Below are positions 8,756 to 17,340 of a stretch of 64,000 nucleotides of DNA, in pieces; position 1 is the stretch's first letter, and every line of letters begins with the position of its first letter. The notes below the pieces were generated by a model. That model was given only the letters and a program-made list of their open reading frames with translations, had not been told where the DNA came from and did no database searches. Position numbers and translations under genes: made by a program. The DNA comes from JAEYFP01 sp047602645 (GTDB lineage: Bacteria > Bacillota > Clostridia > Lachnospirales > Lachnospiraceae), in the NCBI GenBank assembly GCA_047602645.1, contig JASGGU010000007.1:1-64000 (forward strand), in the 5' to 3' direction.

Positions 8756-10246
8756 ATGAAAAAGAAGTTATTGAGTGTACTGTTATCCGTAGCGATGATG
8801 TCCACATTATTTACGGGATGCGGATCGGCAGCGGAGACACCGGCATCAGAGGAAGCCGCAACAGAGGCACCGGCGGCAGAAGAAGAGGATACGGTGGAGG
8901 CTCCGGCAGAGGATGCGGAGAGCGGCCAGAATATGGCGGATGCAGACGTGGATATATCCAAGCTTGCAGGAACAAAAATTGCTGTTTATACACATGGCGG
9001 GAACAGGGTCCTTGGCGAAGAGAAGAAGGATGAAGACGGGAACACCTATCGTGACGAATCCACCGCATATCTGACACAGCTTGCAGAGAAGTTTACAAAA
9101 GAAACAGGGATTGAGGTAGAATTAAATGTTGTAACAAATGAAGAAGAAATTGAGCCGCTGTTCAAGGTTGAGGACAGCAGCATTGATATATTTACGCCTC
9201 CTAACTGGAGTCTTGCACAGTGGGAAGCCTATTCGGAGCCGTATTGTACAGTGGCAGAGGCATCAGAGATTTATGGTGCCGATTACACAGGCTCAATGCC
9301 GAACAACGGTACAAATGTGTTTGCCATTAGACCGGCAAAAGCATACAACCAGTGTATCGTTTATAATGAAGAGGTAATTAAGGCAGCGGGCTATGACGAG
9401 ATTCCGGCAACACTGGAGGAGTTTAATGAAATGTGTGCGGCAATCAGGGATATGGGTGTTACGCCTATTTCCATGCACAGAGTGGAAAATTGGCCGCTTG
9501 CAACCGTGCAGGATTTTGCGGGCTATGTGGTGGGCAACCCGAATGTGCTTGCGGAGTGCCTGAAGGAAGAAAATCCGTTCTCGGAGGATGCACCTTTCGG
9601 AAAGACGATTAAGATTTATACACAATGGAAGGCTGACGGCTTCTTTGAACCGGAAGTTTATACGGACTTTGGTGTGGCAATGGACAGCGTTGCTTACGGC
9701 AAGGCAGCAATGATGCTGTTTGGTTCCTGGGTAGTTCCCCAGATTCAGGGGCGTGTTCCGGAAGGAACAGATCCTTCCATCATTAAGTTTGCTCCGGCTC
9801 CTGATTTTGGCGCAGGCAGGTATGTACTTGCGGCACCGGCTGATGACTGGGCAATTTCCAAGTTCTCAGAGAACAAGGAAGCTGCAAGAGCTTTTATTGA
9901 ATATGTTTCGGAAGATGCACAGTTCCTTGCGGACAGCGGATTTATTGCAAATAAGAAGGGTGTGGATCCGGTTGTACCTGAGCTTTACAAGATTATTGAT
10001 GACGCAGTGGCAGCAGGCGAGGTGACACCGCTGTTTATTCCGGCAACGGACGACAATACGCTGCATAATCAGGAAATTCTGGAAGAAGCAGGATTGTGGG
10101 CAGATTATAAATATGTGGGTCTCCTGTTTGACTCACTCGACGTAACAAAGCCGGATGACTGGTCGGCTTATGAGAAGCAGGTAGAAGAACAGAATAAGAT
10201 TTACAACGATTACAGAGACGAGCTTGGCTATACTTGGGAAGATTAA
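8756..10246 (+). CDS. Sugar ABC transporter substrate-binding lipoprotein
   Basis: A 496-residue extracellular solute-binding protein (family 1 type). It has a lipoprotein signal peptide with lipobox FTGC and lipidated Cys22, then a Glu/Ala/Pro-rich linker (about 24-65), then the two-lobed binding domain. Recognisable family segments are TGIEVELNVV, MLFGSWVVPQIQ and EAARAFIEYVSEDAQ. It would capture oligosaccharides at the cell surface for the two permeases downstream. In related gut Firmicutes, such proteins in loci with this enzyme set bind acetylated, galactosylated manno-oligosaccharides, so that substrate is inferred. The start has a GGAGGG box. An intercistronic hairpin (10277-10308) follows and may raise its expression over the permeases. 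No ATPase gene is present; a shared MsmK-type ATPase elsewhere is expected. Confidence 0.92.
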   Translation: MKKKLLSVLLSVAMMSTLFTGCGSAAETPASEEAATEAPAAEEEDTVEAPAEDAESGQNMADADVDISKLAGTKIAVYTHGGNRVLGEEKKDEDGNTYRDESTAYLTQLAEKFTKETGIEVELNVVTNEEEIEPLFKVEDSSIDIFTPPNWSLAQWEAYSEPYCTVAEASEIYGADYTGSMPNNGTNVFAIRPAKAYNQCIVYNEEVIKAAGYDEIPATLEEFNEMCAAIRDMGVTPISMHRVENWPLATVQDFAGYVVGNPNVLAECLKEENPFSEDAPFGKTIKIYTQWKADGFFEPEVYTDFGVAMDSVAYGKAAMMLFGSWVVPQIQGRVPEGTDPSIIKFAPAPDFGAGRYVLAAPADDWAISKFSENKEAARAFIEYVSEDAQFLADSGFIANKKGVDPVVPELYKIIDDAVAAGEVTPLFIPATDDNTLHNQEILEEAGLWADYKYVGLLFDSLDVTKPDDWSAYEKQVEEQNKIYNDYRDELGYTWED

Positions 10247-10276
10247 TGAATTAAGAGGATGAGAGTCCTGCAAAAT

Positions 10277-10312
10277 AGTGCCTCTTCTACGTTGTTAGGA
10301 GAGGCACTTTAT
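10277..10312 (+). terminator. Intra-operon hairpin between binding protein and permeases
   Basis: AGTGCCTCT (10277-10285) and AGAGGCACT (10300-10308) pair perfectly and are followed by TTATT. It looks like a partial terminator or 3'-stabilising hairpin, the usual way of making more binding protein than permease. Confidence 0.7.
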
Positions 10313-10329
10313 TAAGGAAAGGAAATCGT

Positions 10330-11193
10330 ATGAGAAAAACGAAGAGCAGTAGAGCAATTATTATTTTATTTTTAATACTGCCCGTGATCCATTTGCTGAT
10401 TTTTTCTTATATCCCAATTATACTGAACGTCTACTTAAGCTTCACGAACTATAAGGGATTGGGAACGCCAAACTGGATTGGGCTGAAAAATTATCAGAGA
10501 ATTTTTACGGACACAAGGTATATCGCTGTATTTAAAAATTGTCTCTGGTACATGCTTGTTGCAATTCCGCAGCTGGTATTTGCATTTTTCCTGGCGGTAT
10601 TTGTAAACGGAAAGTTTAAAGGGTTAAATCTGTTTAAGAGTGTTCTGATCATTCCTTATCTGTTGAATGGTGTGATTGTCTCCACGATATTTATTATTTT
10701 CTTTAACAATTCGGGAACATTGAATACGATGTTGAATGCGATTGGTCTTGGAGGCATTGCGCAGCAGTGGCTGCAGAATCTGAAGCTTGTTAACCCCTCC
10801 ATCGCCTCCATTAGTATTTGGCGTTATTATGGCATGAATTTTATCATGTTCTTCGGCGCACTCCAGACGATTCCCGCGGAGCTGTTTGAGGCGGCTGCGG
10901 TAGACGGGGCAAAAAAATGGCAGGAAATTAAATGGATTTCCATTCCTTCAATTAAGAATGTGTTGTACATCAATATTTTATTAAGTATTTCCGGTTCCAT
11001 TCAGGTATTTGAGATTCCGTATATTATGCTGAACGGCTCTAACGGAACGATTACACCGGTTATCCAGATTCAGCAGAGTGCATTTCAGGAGGATAAATAC
11101 GGTTTCGGCGCAGCGCTGTCCATCGTTGTGTTTGTCATTGTTGTCATTGCGGTGCAGCTCCAAAACGTATTAAAGAAGAGGGGGGAGAATTAA
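10330..11193 (+). CDS. Sugar ABC transporter permease (MalF type)
   Basis: A 287-residue inner-membrane permease of the carbohydrate ABC family with six predicted membrane helices (the first at about 9-30). The cytoplasmic EAA loop EAAAVDGAKKWQEIKWISIPSI near residue 195 contacts the ATPase. The N-terminal pattern ILPVIHLLIFSYIPIILNVYLSFTNY is typical of MalF/LplB-like subunits. It is followed after 1 bp by its MalG-type partner, and the pair forms the channel for the preceding binding lipoprotein. Confidence 0.92.
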   Translation: MRKTKSSRAIIILFLILPVIHLLIFSYIPIILNVYLSFTNYKGLGTPNWIGLKNYQRIFTDTRYIAVFKNCLWYMLVAIPQLVFAFFLAVFVNGKFKGLNLFKSVLIIPYLLNGVIVSTIFIIFFNNSGTLNTMLNAIGLGGIAQQWLQNLKLVNPSIASISIWRYYGMNFIMFFGALQTIPAELFEAAAVDGAKKWQEIKWISIPSIKNVLYINILLSISGSIQVFEIPYIMLNGSNGTITPVIQIQQSAFQEDKYGFGAALSIVVFVIVVIAVQLQNVLKKRGEN

Positions 11194-11194
11194 A

Positions 11195-12022
11195 ATGGAT
11201 AGAGAAAGCAAGGGATATAAAATATTCAGATATGTTTTTTTGCTCCTTTCCTGTGCGTTTGTGATCATTCCAATCATTCCGCTCATCTTTATGGCATTCA
11301 AAACTGGTGCGGAATATTCTGCCACACCGGTGCTGACACCTCCGAAAAACTGGTTGAATTTTTATAACTTCGCCTATGCGATCCGGGTAGGAGAGCTTGG
11401 GCCGGCGCTGATCAACACGGCGATTATTCTTACTGTCTCGCTTGGAATTCAGTTGATCTTTACGACGATGGTCTCGTATGTGCTGCACCGCTTTACTTTC
11501 AGGGGGAAAAAGCTTATTACGATCCTGTTCACACTGACGATGTTCATTCCGGCTGTTACGACACAGACTGTTGTATTCCAGATGATTTACAGAATGGGAC
11601 TCGTTAATACACGGGCAAGTGTAATTTTGCTGTATGCGGGCGTCGGCATTGTCGGCATTTATATTATGTTCAACCTGCTTGATTCAATTTCCAAAGAACT
11701 GGATGAATCGGCGCTGATCGACGGCGCAAGCTATTTTGTAATTTACCGCAGAATCGTGCTTCCGCTGTTAAAGCCTGCCTGTACGACACTGCTGATCTTA
11801 AACGGCATCGGCTATTACAATGATTTTTATATCCCGAACCTGTATTTGCGCAGTGATGTGAGGACGTTTACGATTGCACTGTACAAATTTTTCGGAAATA
11901 TGGCAACTCCGTTTGAAATTGTGGCAGCCGCTATTTTGATCGGCATTGTACCGATCGGTATTGTTTACTTGCTGTTGCAAAAATATATTTTTTACGGTTT
12001 GGCCGGAGCGATTAAATCATGA
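11195..12022 (+). CDS. Sugar ABC transporter permease (MalG type)
   Basis: A 275-residue partner permease with six membrane segments and the EAA-loop sequence ELDESALIDGASYFVIYRRIVLPLLKP (about residues 165-190). The C-terminal portion includes YYNDFYIPNLYL, a MalG-like signature. The start ATG follows a GGGGGAG box that lies in the end of the upstream gene. The last codons overlap the DUF624 gene by 4 bp (ATGA), so the three genes are translationally coupled. Confidence 0.92.
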   Translation: MDRESKGYKIFRYVFLLLSCAFVIIPIIPLIFMAFKTGAEYSATPVLTPPKNWLNFYNFAYAIRVGELGPALINTAIILTVSLGIQLIFTTMVSYVLHRFTFRGKKLITILFTLTMFIPAVTTQTVVFQMIYRMGLVNTRASVILLYAGVGIVGIYIMFNLLDSISKELDESALIDGASYFVIYRRIVLPLLKPACTTLLILNGIGYYNDFYIPNLYLRSDVRTFTIALYKFFGNMATPFEIVAAAILIGIVPIGIVYLLLQKYIFYGLAGAIKS

Positions 12023-12657
12023 TCAGAGAAAATCTGCTGTACAAAGTCATGAGCTATCTTCATATCGCCCTATTTGTAAGTCTTTGCTGCGCACTGACGA
12101 TTGTGCTCTCAGGGACGCTGCTTCTCCTGCCGGCTGTCGCGGCTGTGTTCCGGATCGGCAGGGAGATCCTGTATAAAAAGGAAGATGTGAATGAAAGCGT
12201 GGTAAAACTTTATTTTCATTATTTGAAGGATTCCCTGTGCCTGATGAAATTTATCGGTGTAGAACTGATTTTTTTGCTCAATCTTGCAAGTCTTTATCTG
12301 TTTGCTGGGCAGCAGGGAGTCCTATTGAGCGTAGCGGCGCTTGCAGCGGCGGCATTTTTGCTGATTTTTCAGCTTTACATCGCGGGTTATTTTGTCTTTG
12401 TCGCTGAAAAGTTCACCATGGAGGAAGTTGCCTTTGCAATGATATTGCGCCCTGCATTTCTGATTCCGTTGTTTGCGGGGATGGTGCTGCTTCTGTTTTT
12501 CTTTAACTTAACAATTGCCGTCATCTTGTTGTTTACAGGCGCATTCTTCTTGTTTGCGCTTCAGGTTCCGGTTTTTATCCAGATGCTTTTCTATAGAAAA
12601 ATGCGCGGAACGCTGGATGAAACGGATGCGTTTTATTATTTGGTAAAAAAAATGTAA
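12019..12657 (+). CDS. DUF624 (YesL-like) membrane protein
   Basis: A 212-residue hydrophobic protein with about five membrane helices (near 15-45, 75-95, 105-130, 145-165 and 170-190), matching the DUF624/YesL family in length and in the N-terminal segment SGTLLLLPAVAAVFRIGRE. YesL-like proteins are regularly encoded beside carbohydrate ABC permeases in Firmicutes, but their role is unproven; an accessory role in the importer is inference. It overlaps the upstream permease gene by 4 bp. Confidence 0.82.
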   Translation: MIRENLLYKVMSYLHIALFVSLCCALTIVLSGTLLLLPAVAAVFRIGREILYKKEDVNESVVKLYFHYLKDSLCLMKFIGVELIFLLNLASLYLFAGQQGVLLSVAALAAAAFLLIFQLYIAGYFVFVAEKFTMEEVAFAMILRPAFLIPLFAGMVLLLFFFNLTIAVILLFTGAFFLFALQVPVFIQMLFYRKMRGTLDETDAFYYLVKKM

Positions 12658-12673
12658 TAGAGGAGAATTACCT

Positions 12674-13696
12674 ATGAATGAGATAAAAATGATTGCTCCC
12701 GCTGTGGAGAACGTACCCTGGCAGGAAAGACCGGAGGGTTTAATGGGTGCCCCCATCTGGCGTTATCGTGACAATCCGATTATCGGAAGAAATCCGATTG
12801 AGAATGTAGCGCGGATTTTTAACAGTGCGGTTATGCCGTATGAAGGAAAATTTATCGGTGTATTTCGCGGAGAACAAACAAACGGCGTTCCCTATATTTA
12901 TCTGGGACACAGCGAGGACGGAATTCGATGGATTTTTGACAAAGAAAAAATTCCGTTTGAAGATGAGGAGGGCAGATCCTTCATGCCACCGTATGCGTAT
13001 GATCCGCGGCTGGTAAAGGTGGAGGATACCTACTATGTCATTTGGTGTCAGGATTTTTACGGCGCTTCGATCGGCATGGCAAAAACGTCTGATTTCAAAA
13101 AATTTGTCCGCTTAGAAAATCCGTTTATTCCATATAACAGGAATGCAGTGCTGTTTCCAAGAAAAATAAACGGCAATTTTGTATTGCTTTCCAGACCGAG
13201 CGACAGTGGTCATACACCGTTTGGGGATATTTTTCTGAGTGAAAGCCCTGATCTTGTGTATTGGGGAAAGCACCGTCATGTGATGGGAAAGGGCAGTGAA
13301 TGGTGGGAATCTGTGAAGATAGGGGGCGGTGCCTCACCGATTGAAACATCCGAAGGGTGGCTTATGTTTTATCATGGCGTGAGCAGTACGTGCAACGGGT
13401 TTGTATACAGTATTGGCGGAGCGATTCTGGATCTTAAGCAGCCGTCTGTTGTGAAATACCGGTGTGAAAATTTTCTGCTGACACCGGAGGAATCGTATGA
13501 GGAGAGCGGCTTTGTACCGAATGTCATTTTCCCGTGCGCAACTATCCATGATCCTGAGAGCGGAAAGATCGCTCTGTATTATGGGGCGGCGGACAGCTAT
13601 GTCGGTTTGGCATTTACAAAGTTTGATGAAATCATGACTTATATTAAGGAACACAGCGTTTTGACGGAGAGTGACCGAGAACTGGGAAGACGCTGA
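12674..13696 (+). CDS. GH130 beta-1,4-mannooligosaccharide phosphorylase
   Basis: A 340-residue five-bladed beta-propeller glycoside phosphorylase. The general-acid Asp lies in YAYDPRLVKVEDTYYVIWC near residue 112. Phosphate-site residues are in the segment RNAVLFPRKINGNFVLLSRPS and in the MFYHGVSS motif. Its length and lack of an N-terminal extension fit subfamily GH130_2, which releases alpha-mannose 1-phosphate from the non-reducing end of beta-1,4-manno-oligosaccharides. It is cytoplasmic (no signal peptide). It follows the importer genes after 16 bp with an AGAGGAG box, so it should be co-transcribed with uptake. The subfamily assignment is from motif memory and context; a phylogeny against GH130_1 to _3 would settle it. 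Confidence 0.88.
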   Translation: MNEIKMIAPAVENVPWQERPEGLMGAPIWRYRDNPIIGRNPIENVARIFNSAVMPYEGKFIGVFRGEQTNGVPYIYLGHSEDGIRWIFDKEKIPFEDEEGRSFMPPYAYDPRLVKVEDTYYVIWCQDFYGASIGMAKTSDFKKFVRLENPFIPYNRNAVLFPRKINGNFVLLSRPSDSGHTPFGDIFLSESPDLVYWGKHRHVMGKGSEWWESVKIGGGASPIETSEGWLMFYHGVSSTCNGFVYSIGGAILDLKQPSVVKYRCENFLLTPEESYEESGFVPNVIFPCATIHDPESGKIALYYGAADSYVGLAFTKFDEIMTYIKEHSVLTESDRELGRR

Positions 13697-13766
13697 TCTG
13701 ATGATGAAATAAAAAGTATGAAAAAGATGAGAAAGGGTATTGCAATTAGTAACATTTTCGTTTAAT

Positions 13767-13802
13767 ATTAAGTTACAAATCGTGAAAGATTAAGTTAATT
13801 AA
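13767..13802 (+). promoter_or_regulatory. ATTAAGTTA repeats upstream of the epimerase gene
   Basis: ATTAAGTTAC (13767-13776) and ATTAAGTTAATTAA (13789-13802) are direct repeats of the same word found in the inverted repeat before the importer (8693-8727). They lie in the 180-bp gap between the GH130 and epimerase genes and suggest a second start point under the same regulator. Confidence 0.45.
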
Positions 13803-13876
13803 GCAAATGAAACGGCGGGTCTTATCTATGAACAGGCTCGCTGTTCCAATGTTTATAACAATCGGAGGAGTATGTT

Positions 13877-15055
13877 ATGTGGATTCAGGAAGTGACGGAG
13901 CATCTGCAAAAAGATCTCATCCCTTTTTGGAAAAATCTAAGGGATGAAGTAAACGGTGGATATTACGGCTGGCTGGACTATGATCTGGTACTTGATAAAA
14001 ATGCGGAAAAGGGATGTATCCTCAATAGCAGGATTTTATGGTTCTTTTCAAACGCTTATTTGACACTGGGTGATCAGAGTCTGCTGGAGGAGGCGGCACA
14101 TGCCTATGCATTTATGAGGGAGAGCTGTGTTGACGCTGAATATGGCGGTGTATATTGGTCTTTAAATTATGACGGAACAGTGAAGGACAGCACAAAGCAT
14201 ACATACAATCAGGCATTTGCGATTTATGCGTTGTCTGCGTATTATGATGCATCGGGGGACGAGAAGGCGCTTGTCCTTGCGCGTAATCTTCAGCAGGTAA
14301 TTGAGAAGCATTGTACGGATGATGTGGGATATCTGGAAGCGTTTACCCGTGAGTTTCAGCCTGAAAGTAATGAGAAGCTGTCGGAAAATGGTGTTATCGC
14401 AGAAAAGACAATGAACACACTGCTTCATGTATTTGAAGCTTATACGGAGCTATACCGCGTGACGAAGGATCCCTTTACCGGTACGCGTCTGTGTTTTATG
14501 ATGGACATGATCGCAGATAAAATTTATAATCCCGTTTTGCAGAGGCAGGAGGTCTTTTTTGATAAAAGCATGAACAGTATCCTTGATCTGCATTCCTACG
14601 GACATGACATTGAGACGGCATGGCTTGTCGATCGCGGCTGCGAGGTACTGCATGACGAATCCTATACTGCCAAAATGAGACCGGTCACAAAGGCGCTGAC
14701 AAAGAAAATCTATGAGCGCGCTTATACCGGTCATTCCCTGATGAATGAATGCGAAAAAGGCGTGGATGATAAGAGGCGGGTATGGTGGGTGCAGGCAGAA
14801 ACCGTTGTCGGATTTTTAAACGGCTATGAAAAGGATCCGGCAAGGACGGAATATCTGCAGGCAGCCGTTGATACATGGGGCTTCATTAAGCGGTATGTGA
14901 TCGACAAGCGCAGCGGTTCCGAGTGGTTCTGGCAAGTCGATGAAAACGGAAAGCCCGATGAGGACAAGCCGATTGTGGAACCGTGGAAATGTCCGTATCA
15001 TAACGGAAGAATGTGTATGGAAATCATAAGGAGGAAAATTGATGCTGCATCCTAA
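13877..15055 (+). CDS. Cellobiose/mannobiose 2-epimerase (AGE family)
   Basis: A 392-residue (alpha/alpha)6-barrel epimerase of the N-acylglucosamine 2-epimerase superfamily. Catalytic-region motifs are HSYGHDIETAWLV near residue 240, RVWWVQAETVVGF near 300 and WKCPYHNGRMCMEI near 375, which hold the conserved His residues and Trp/Arg substrate contacts. It would invert C2 of the reducing-end sugar, turning mannobiose into mannosyl-glucose, which the next enzyme phosphorolyses. The gene overlaps the following GH130 gene by 17 bp, a strong sign that the two reactions are coupled. Length and motifs separate it from N-acetylglucosamine epimerases and favour the disaccharide type. The start has a GGAGGAG box. 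Confidence 0.9.
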   Translation: MWIQEVTEHLQKDLIPFWKNLRDEVNGGYYGWLDYDLVLDKNAEKGCILNSRILWFFSNAYLTLGDQSLLEEAAHAYAFMRESCVDAEYGGVYWSLNYDGTVKDSTKHTYNQAFAIYALSAYYDASGDEKALVLARNLQQVIEKHCTDDVGYLEAFTREFQPESNEKLSENGVIAEKTMNTLLHVFEAYTELYRVTKDPFTGTRLCFMMDMIADKIYNPVLQRQEVFFDKSMNSILDLHSYGHDIETAWLVDRGCEVLHDESYTAKMRPVTKALTKKIYERAYTGHSLMNECEKGVDDKRRVWWVQAETVVGFLNGYEKDPARTEYLQAAVDTWGFIKRYVIDKRSGSEWFWQVDENGKPDEDKPIVEPWKCPYHNGRMCMEIIRRKIDAAS

Positions 15056-16217
15056 TTATTATGTGGAACTGGAAAAGTACAACAGGGTTCTTTCAAGACC
15101 TAACAGAAAGTCTGATGTTTATAACGGGATTTTTGACCGCTGGGAATACCCGGTGCTGACGAGAAGACATATTCCCCTCACTTGGAAATATGATCTGAAT
15201 GTGGAAACGAATCCGTATTTTATGGAACGACTCGGTGTAAATGCCGTGATGAATTCCGGAGCGATCGAGTTAGACGGAAAGTTTTATCTTGTCGCCAGGA
15301 TTGAGGGCAACGATCGGAAATCTTTTTTTGGAATTGCTGAGAGTGACAGCGGTGTGGATGGCTTCCATTTTTGGGACTATCCGATTCTGCTTGAGGATCT
15401 GTGCCCGGAGGAGACAAATGTCTATGACATGCGCCTGACGAAGCACGAGGATGGCTATATTTACGGCGTGTTCTGCTCGGAATCCAAGGATACAACTGTT
15501 AATGACCTGTCGGCGGCAGTTGCGGCAGCAGGCATCGTCCGCACGAAGGACTTAAAGACATGGGAGCGTCTTGAAAACTTAAAGACTTTAAATTCTCCGC
15601 AGCAAAGGAATGTTGTGCTGCATCCTGAATTTGTAAATGGAAAGTATGCATTCTATACAAGACCGATGGATGATTTTATCGACACCGGTTCGGGCGGCGG
15701 TATCGGCTTTGGCCTGTGCGATGATATTACGCATGCCGTCATCGATGAGGAAATCATTACGAGCAAGAGAAAGTATCATACAATTACCGAGGCGAAAAAC
15801 GGTGCGGGCTGTGTGCCGATCAAGACAGAAAAAGGCTGGATCCATATCGCACACGGCGTCCGCAATACAGCGGCGGGCCTGCGTTATGTTATTTATGCGT
15901 TTGCAACCGATTTAAAGGACCCGGCAAGGGTTATTGCGGAACCAAGCGGTGTCCTGCTTGTACCTCTTGGAAGGGAGCGCGTCGGTGATGTATCAAACGT
16001 TGTGTTTACAAATGGTGCAATCGCAAGGGATAACGGGGAAGTATTTATTTACTATGCTTCTTCGGATACGAGAATGCATGTTGCGACAACAACGATTGAT
16101 CAGCTCGTCGATTACGTGTTTCATACACCGGAGGATCCGCTTCGTTCTGTTGCGTGTGTTGCACAGCGCTGTGAGCTGATTCGGAAAAATCTCGAACTGC
16201 TTGCAGGCGAAAAGTAA
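15039..16217 (+). CDS. GH130 4-O-beta-mannosyl-glucose phosphorylase
   Basis: A 392-residue GH130 enzyme, longer than the first one because of an N-terminal extension (about 50 residues before the propeller), as in subfamily GH130_1. The acid Asp lies in NVYDMRLTKHEDGYIYGVFC near residue 130. Other family segments are YAFYTRPMDDF and GWIHIAHGVRNTAAGLRY. It would split mannosyl-glucose with phosphate into mannose 1-phosphate and glucose, using the product of the overlapping epimerase gene. Cytoplasmic. A terminator-like hairpin (16225-16245) follows before the esterase genes. Confidence 0.9.
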   Translation: MMLHPNYYVELEKYNRVLSRPNRKSDVYNGIFDRWEYPVLTRRHIPLTWKYDLNVETNPYFMERLGVNAVMNSGAIELDGKFYLVARIEGNDRKSFFGIAESDSGVDGFHFWDYPILLEDLCPEETNVYDMRLTKHEDGYIYGVFCSESKDTTVNDLSAAVAAAGIVRTKDLKTWERLENLKTLNSPQQRNVVLHPEFVNGKYAFYTRPMDDFIDTGSGGGIGFGLCDDITHAVIDEEIITSKRKYHTITEAKNGAGCVPIKTEKGWIHIAHGVRNTAAGLRYVIYAFATDLKDPARVIAEPSGVLLVPLGRERVGDVSNVVFTNGAIARDNGEVFIYYASSDTRMHVATTTIDQLVDYVFHTPEDPLRSVACVAQRCELIRKNLELLAGEK

Positions 16218-16224
16218 TTAATAG

Positions 16225-16250
16225 AAGAGCCCAAAGCGGGCTCTTTATTA
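16225..16250 (+). terminator. Terminator-like hairpin inside the mannan operon
   Basis: AAGAGCCC (16225-16232) pairs with GGGCTCTT (16238-16245) around AAAGC, followed by TATTAAAT. It probably attenuates transcription into the two esterase genes. Confidence 0.72.
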
Positions 16251-16267
16251 AATAGGAGGAAATCAAC

Positions 16268-17338
16268 ATGATCATTAGTTCGGATAACGCCGCACTGATC
16301 TACTGCGGCAGAATTGATTTTACGAAGAAGGAGGCGCCGGTATTCATCTATCCATACAGCTCAATCACGATGATTTTTACAGGAAAGAGTATCAGTATCA
16401 GAGTCAGGAATCATCATGTCTGCTGGGAAAATAATCTTGGTTATGTAATTGACGGCGTACAAGGAAGGGTGCGGCTTCCTGAAAGCAGTGAAGAAGTAAC
16501 GCTTGTACTGGAGGATGACCTGCCGGAGGGTGAGCACGAATTGTTCTTATTTAAAAGACAGGATGCCTGCCATTATTTTGAATTTTTAGGATTTGTAGTG
16601 GAAGATGGAGCGCAGGTGAAGGCGGCATCGCCGCTGCCGGAACGCAGGATTGAGGTATACGGAGATTCCGTTTCCGCAGGAGAGGTATCGGAGGCGCTTG
16701 AGTATGCAGGAAAGCAGGACCCTGTGCATAACGGTCAGTATTCCAACGTTTATTTTTCCTATGCTGCTTATACGGCACGGATGCTCAATGCGCAGCTTCA
16801 TGATATCGCACAGGGCGGGATTGCACTTTTGGACGGGAAGGGCTATTTTGCGCCGGATTTTGGTTATCTGGGTATGGAAAGCCGATACGATAAGTTAAAA
16901 TATAATCCCGAGCTCGGGGAGGTGACCGCATGGGATTCTTCGCTCTATACGCCGCATGTCGTCATCGTAGCAATCGGGCAGAATGATAGTTTTCCCGAGG
17001 ATTATATGAAGGCAGACGATTCGTGTGAAAAGGCGGTCCTCTGGCGGGAGGCTTATGAAAGACTGCTGAGAAGGCTGCGGAGCCAATATTCCAATGCGCT
17101 GATTATTGCATCTACGACGATTCTGGAGCATGATGTCCGCTGGGACCGTTCAATCGAAGCAGTATGCAATCAAATAAATGATAAAAAAATTGTACATTTT
17201 CTTTACAGCAATAACGGCTGCGGCACGCCGGGGCATATTCGAAAACCCGAAGCGGAGAAGATGGCAGAGGAGTTAAGCGCATTTATCGAATCCTACGGTG
17301 AATCGATCTGGAACGATGAATCAGGAAAGCAGGCATAA
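16268..17338 (+). CDS. Two-domain acetyl esterase, CE2 type
   Basis: A 356-residue esterase. The N-terminal jelly-roll domain covers about 1-120, and the C-terminal SGNH hydrolase domain follows with the nucleophile motif YGDSVSAGE (Ser134). Further SGNH blocks appear as VIVAIGQNDS near residue 240 and a His-containing CGTPGHIRKPEAE region near 320. This jelly-roll-then-SGNH order is the hallmark of CE2 acetyl esterases. No signal peptide is present, so it should act inside the cell on imported oligosaccharides. It is encoded 2 bp before a second SGNH esterase; such pairs are known from gut Lachnospiraceae beta-mannan loci, where the two enzymes remove acetyl groups from complementary positions. 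The CE2 assignment is from architecture. Confidence 0.82.
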   Translation: MIISSDNAALIYCGRIDFTKKEAPVFIYPYSSITMIFTGKSISIRVRNHHVCWENNLGYVIDGVQGRVRLPESSEEVTLVLEDDLPEGEHELFLFKRQDACHYFEFLGFVVEDGAQVKAASPLPERRIEVYGDSVSAGEVSEALEYAGKQDPVHNGQYSNVYFSYAAYTARMLNAQLHDIAQGGIALLDGKGYFAPDFGYLGMESRYDKLKYNPELGEVTAWDSSLYTPHVVIVAIGQNDSFPEDYMKADDSCEKAVLWREAYERLLRRLRSQYSNALIIASTTILEHDVRWDRSIEAVCNQINDKKIVHFLYSNNGCGTPGHIRKPEAEKMAEELSAFIESYGESIWNDESGKQA

Positions 17339-17340
17339 TC

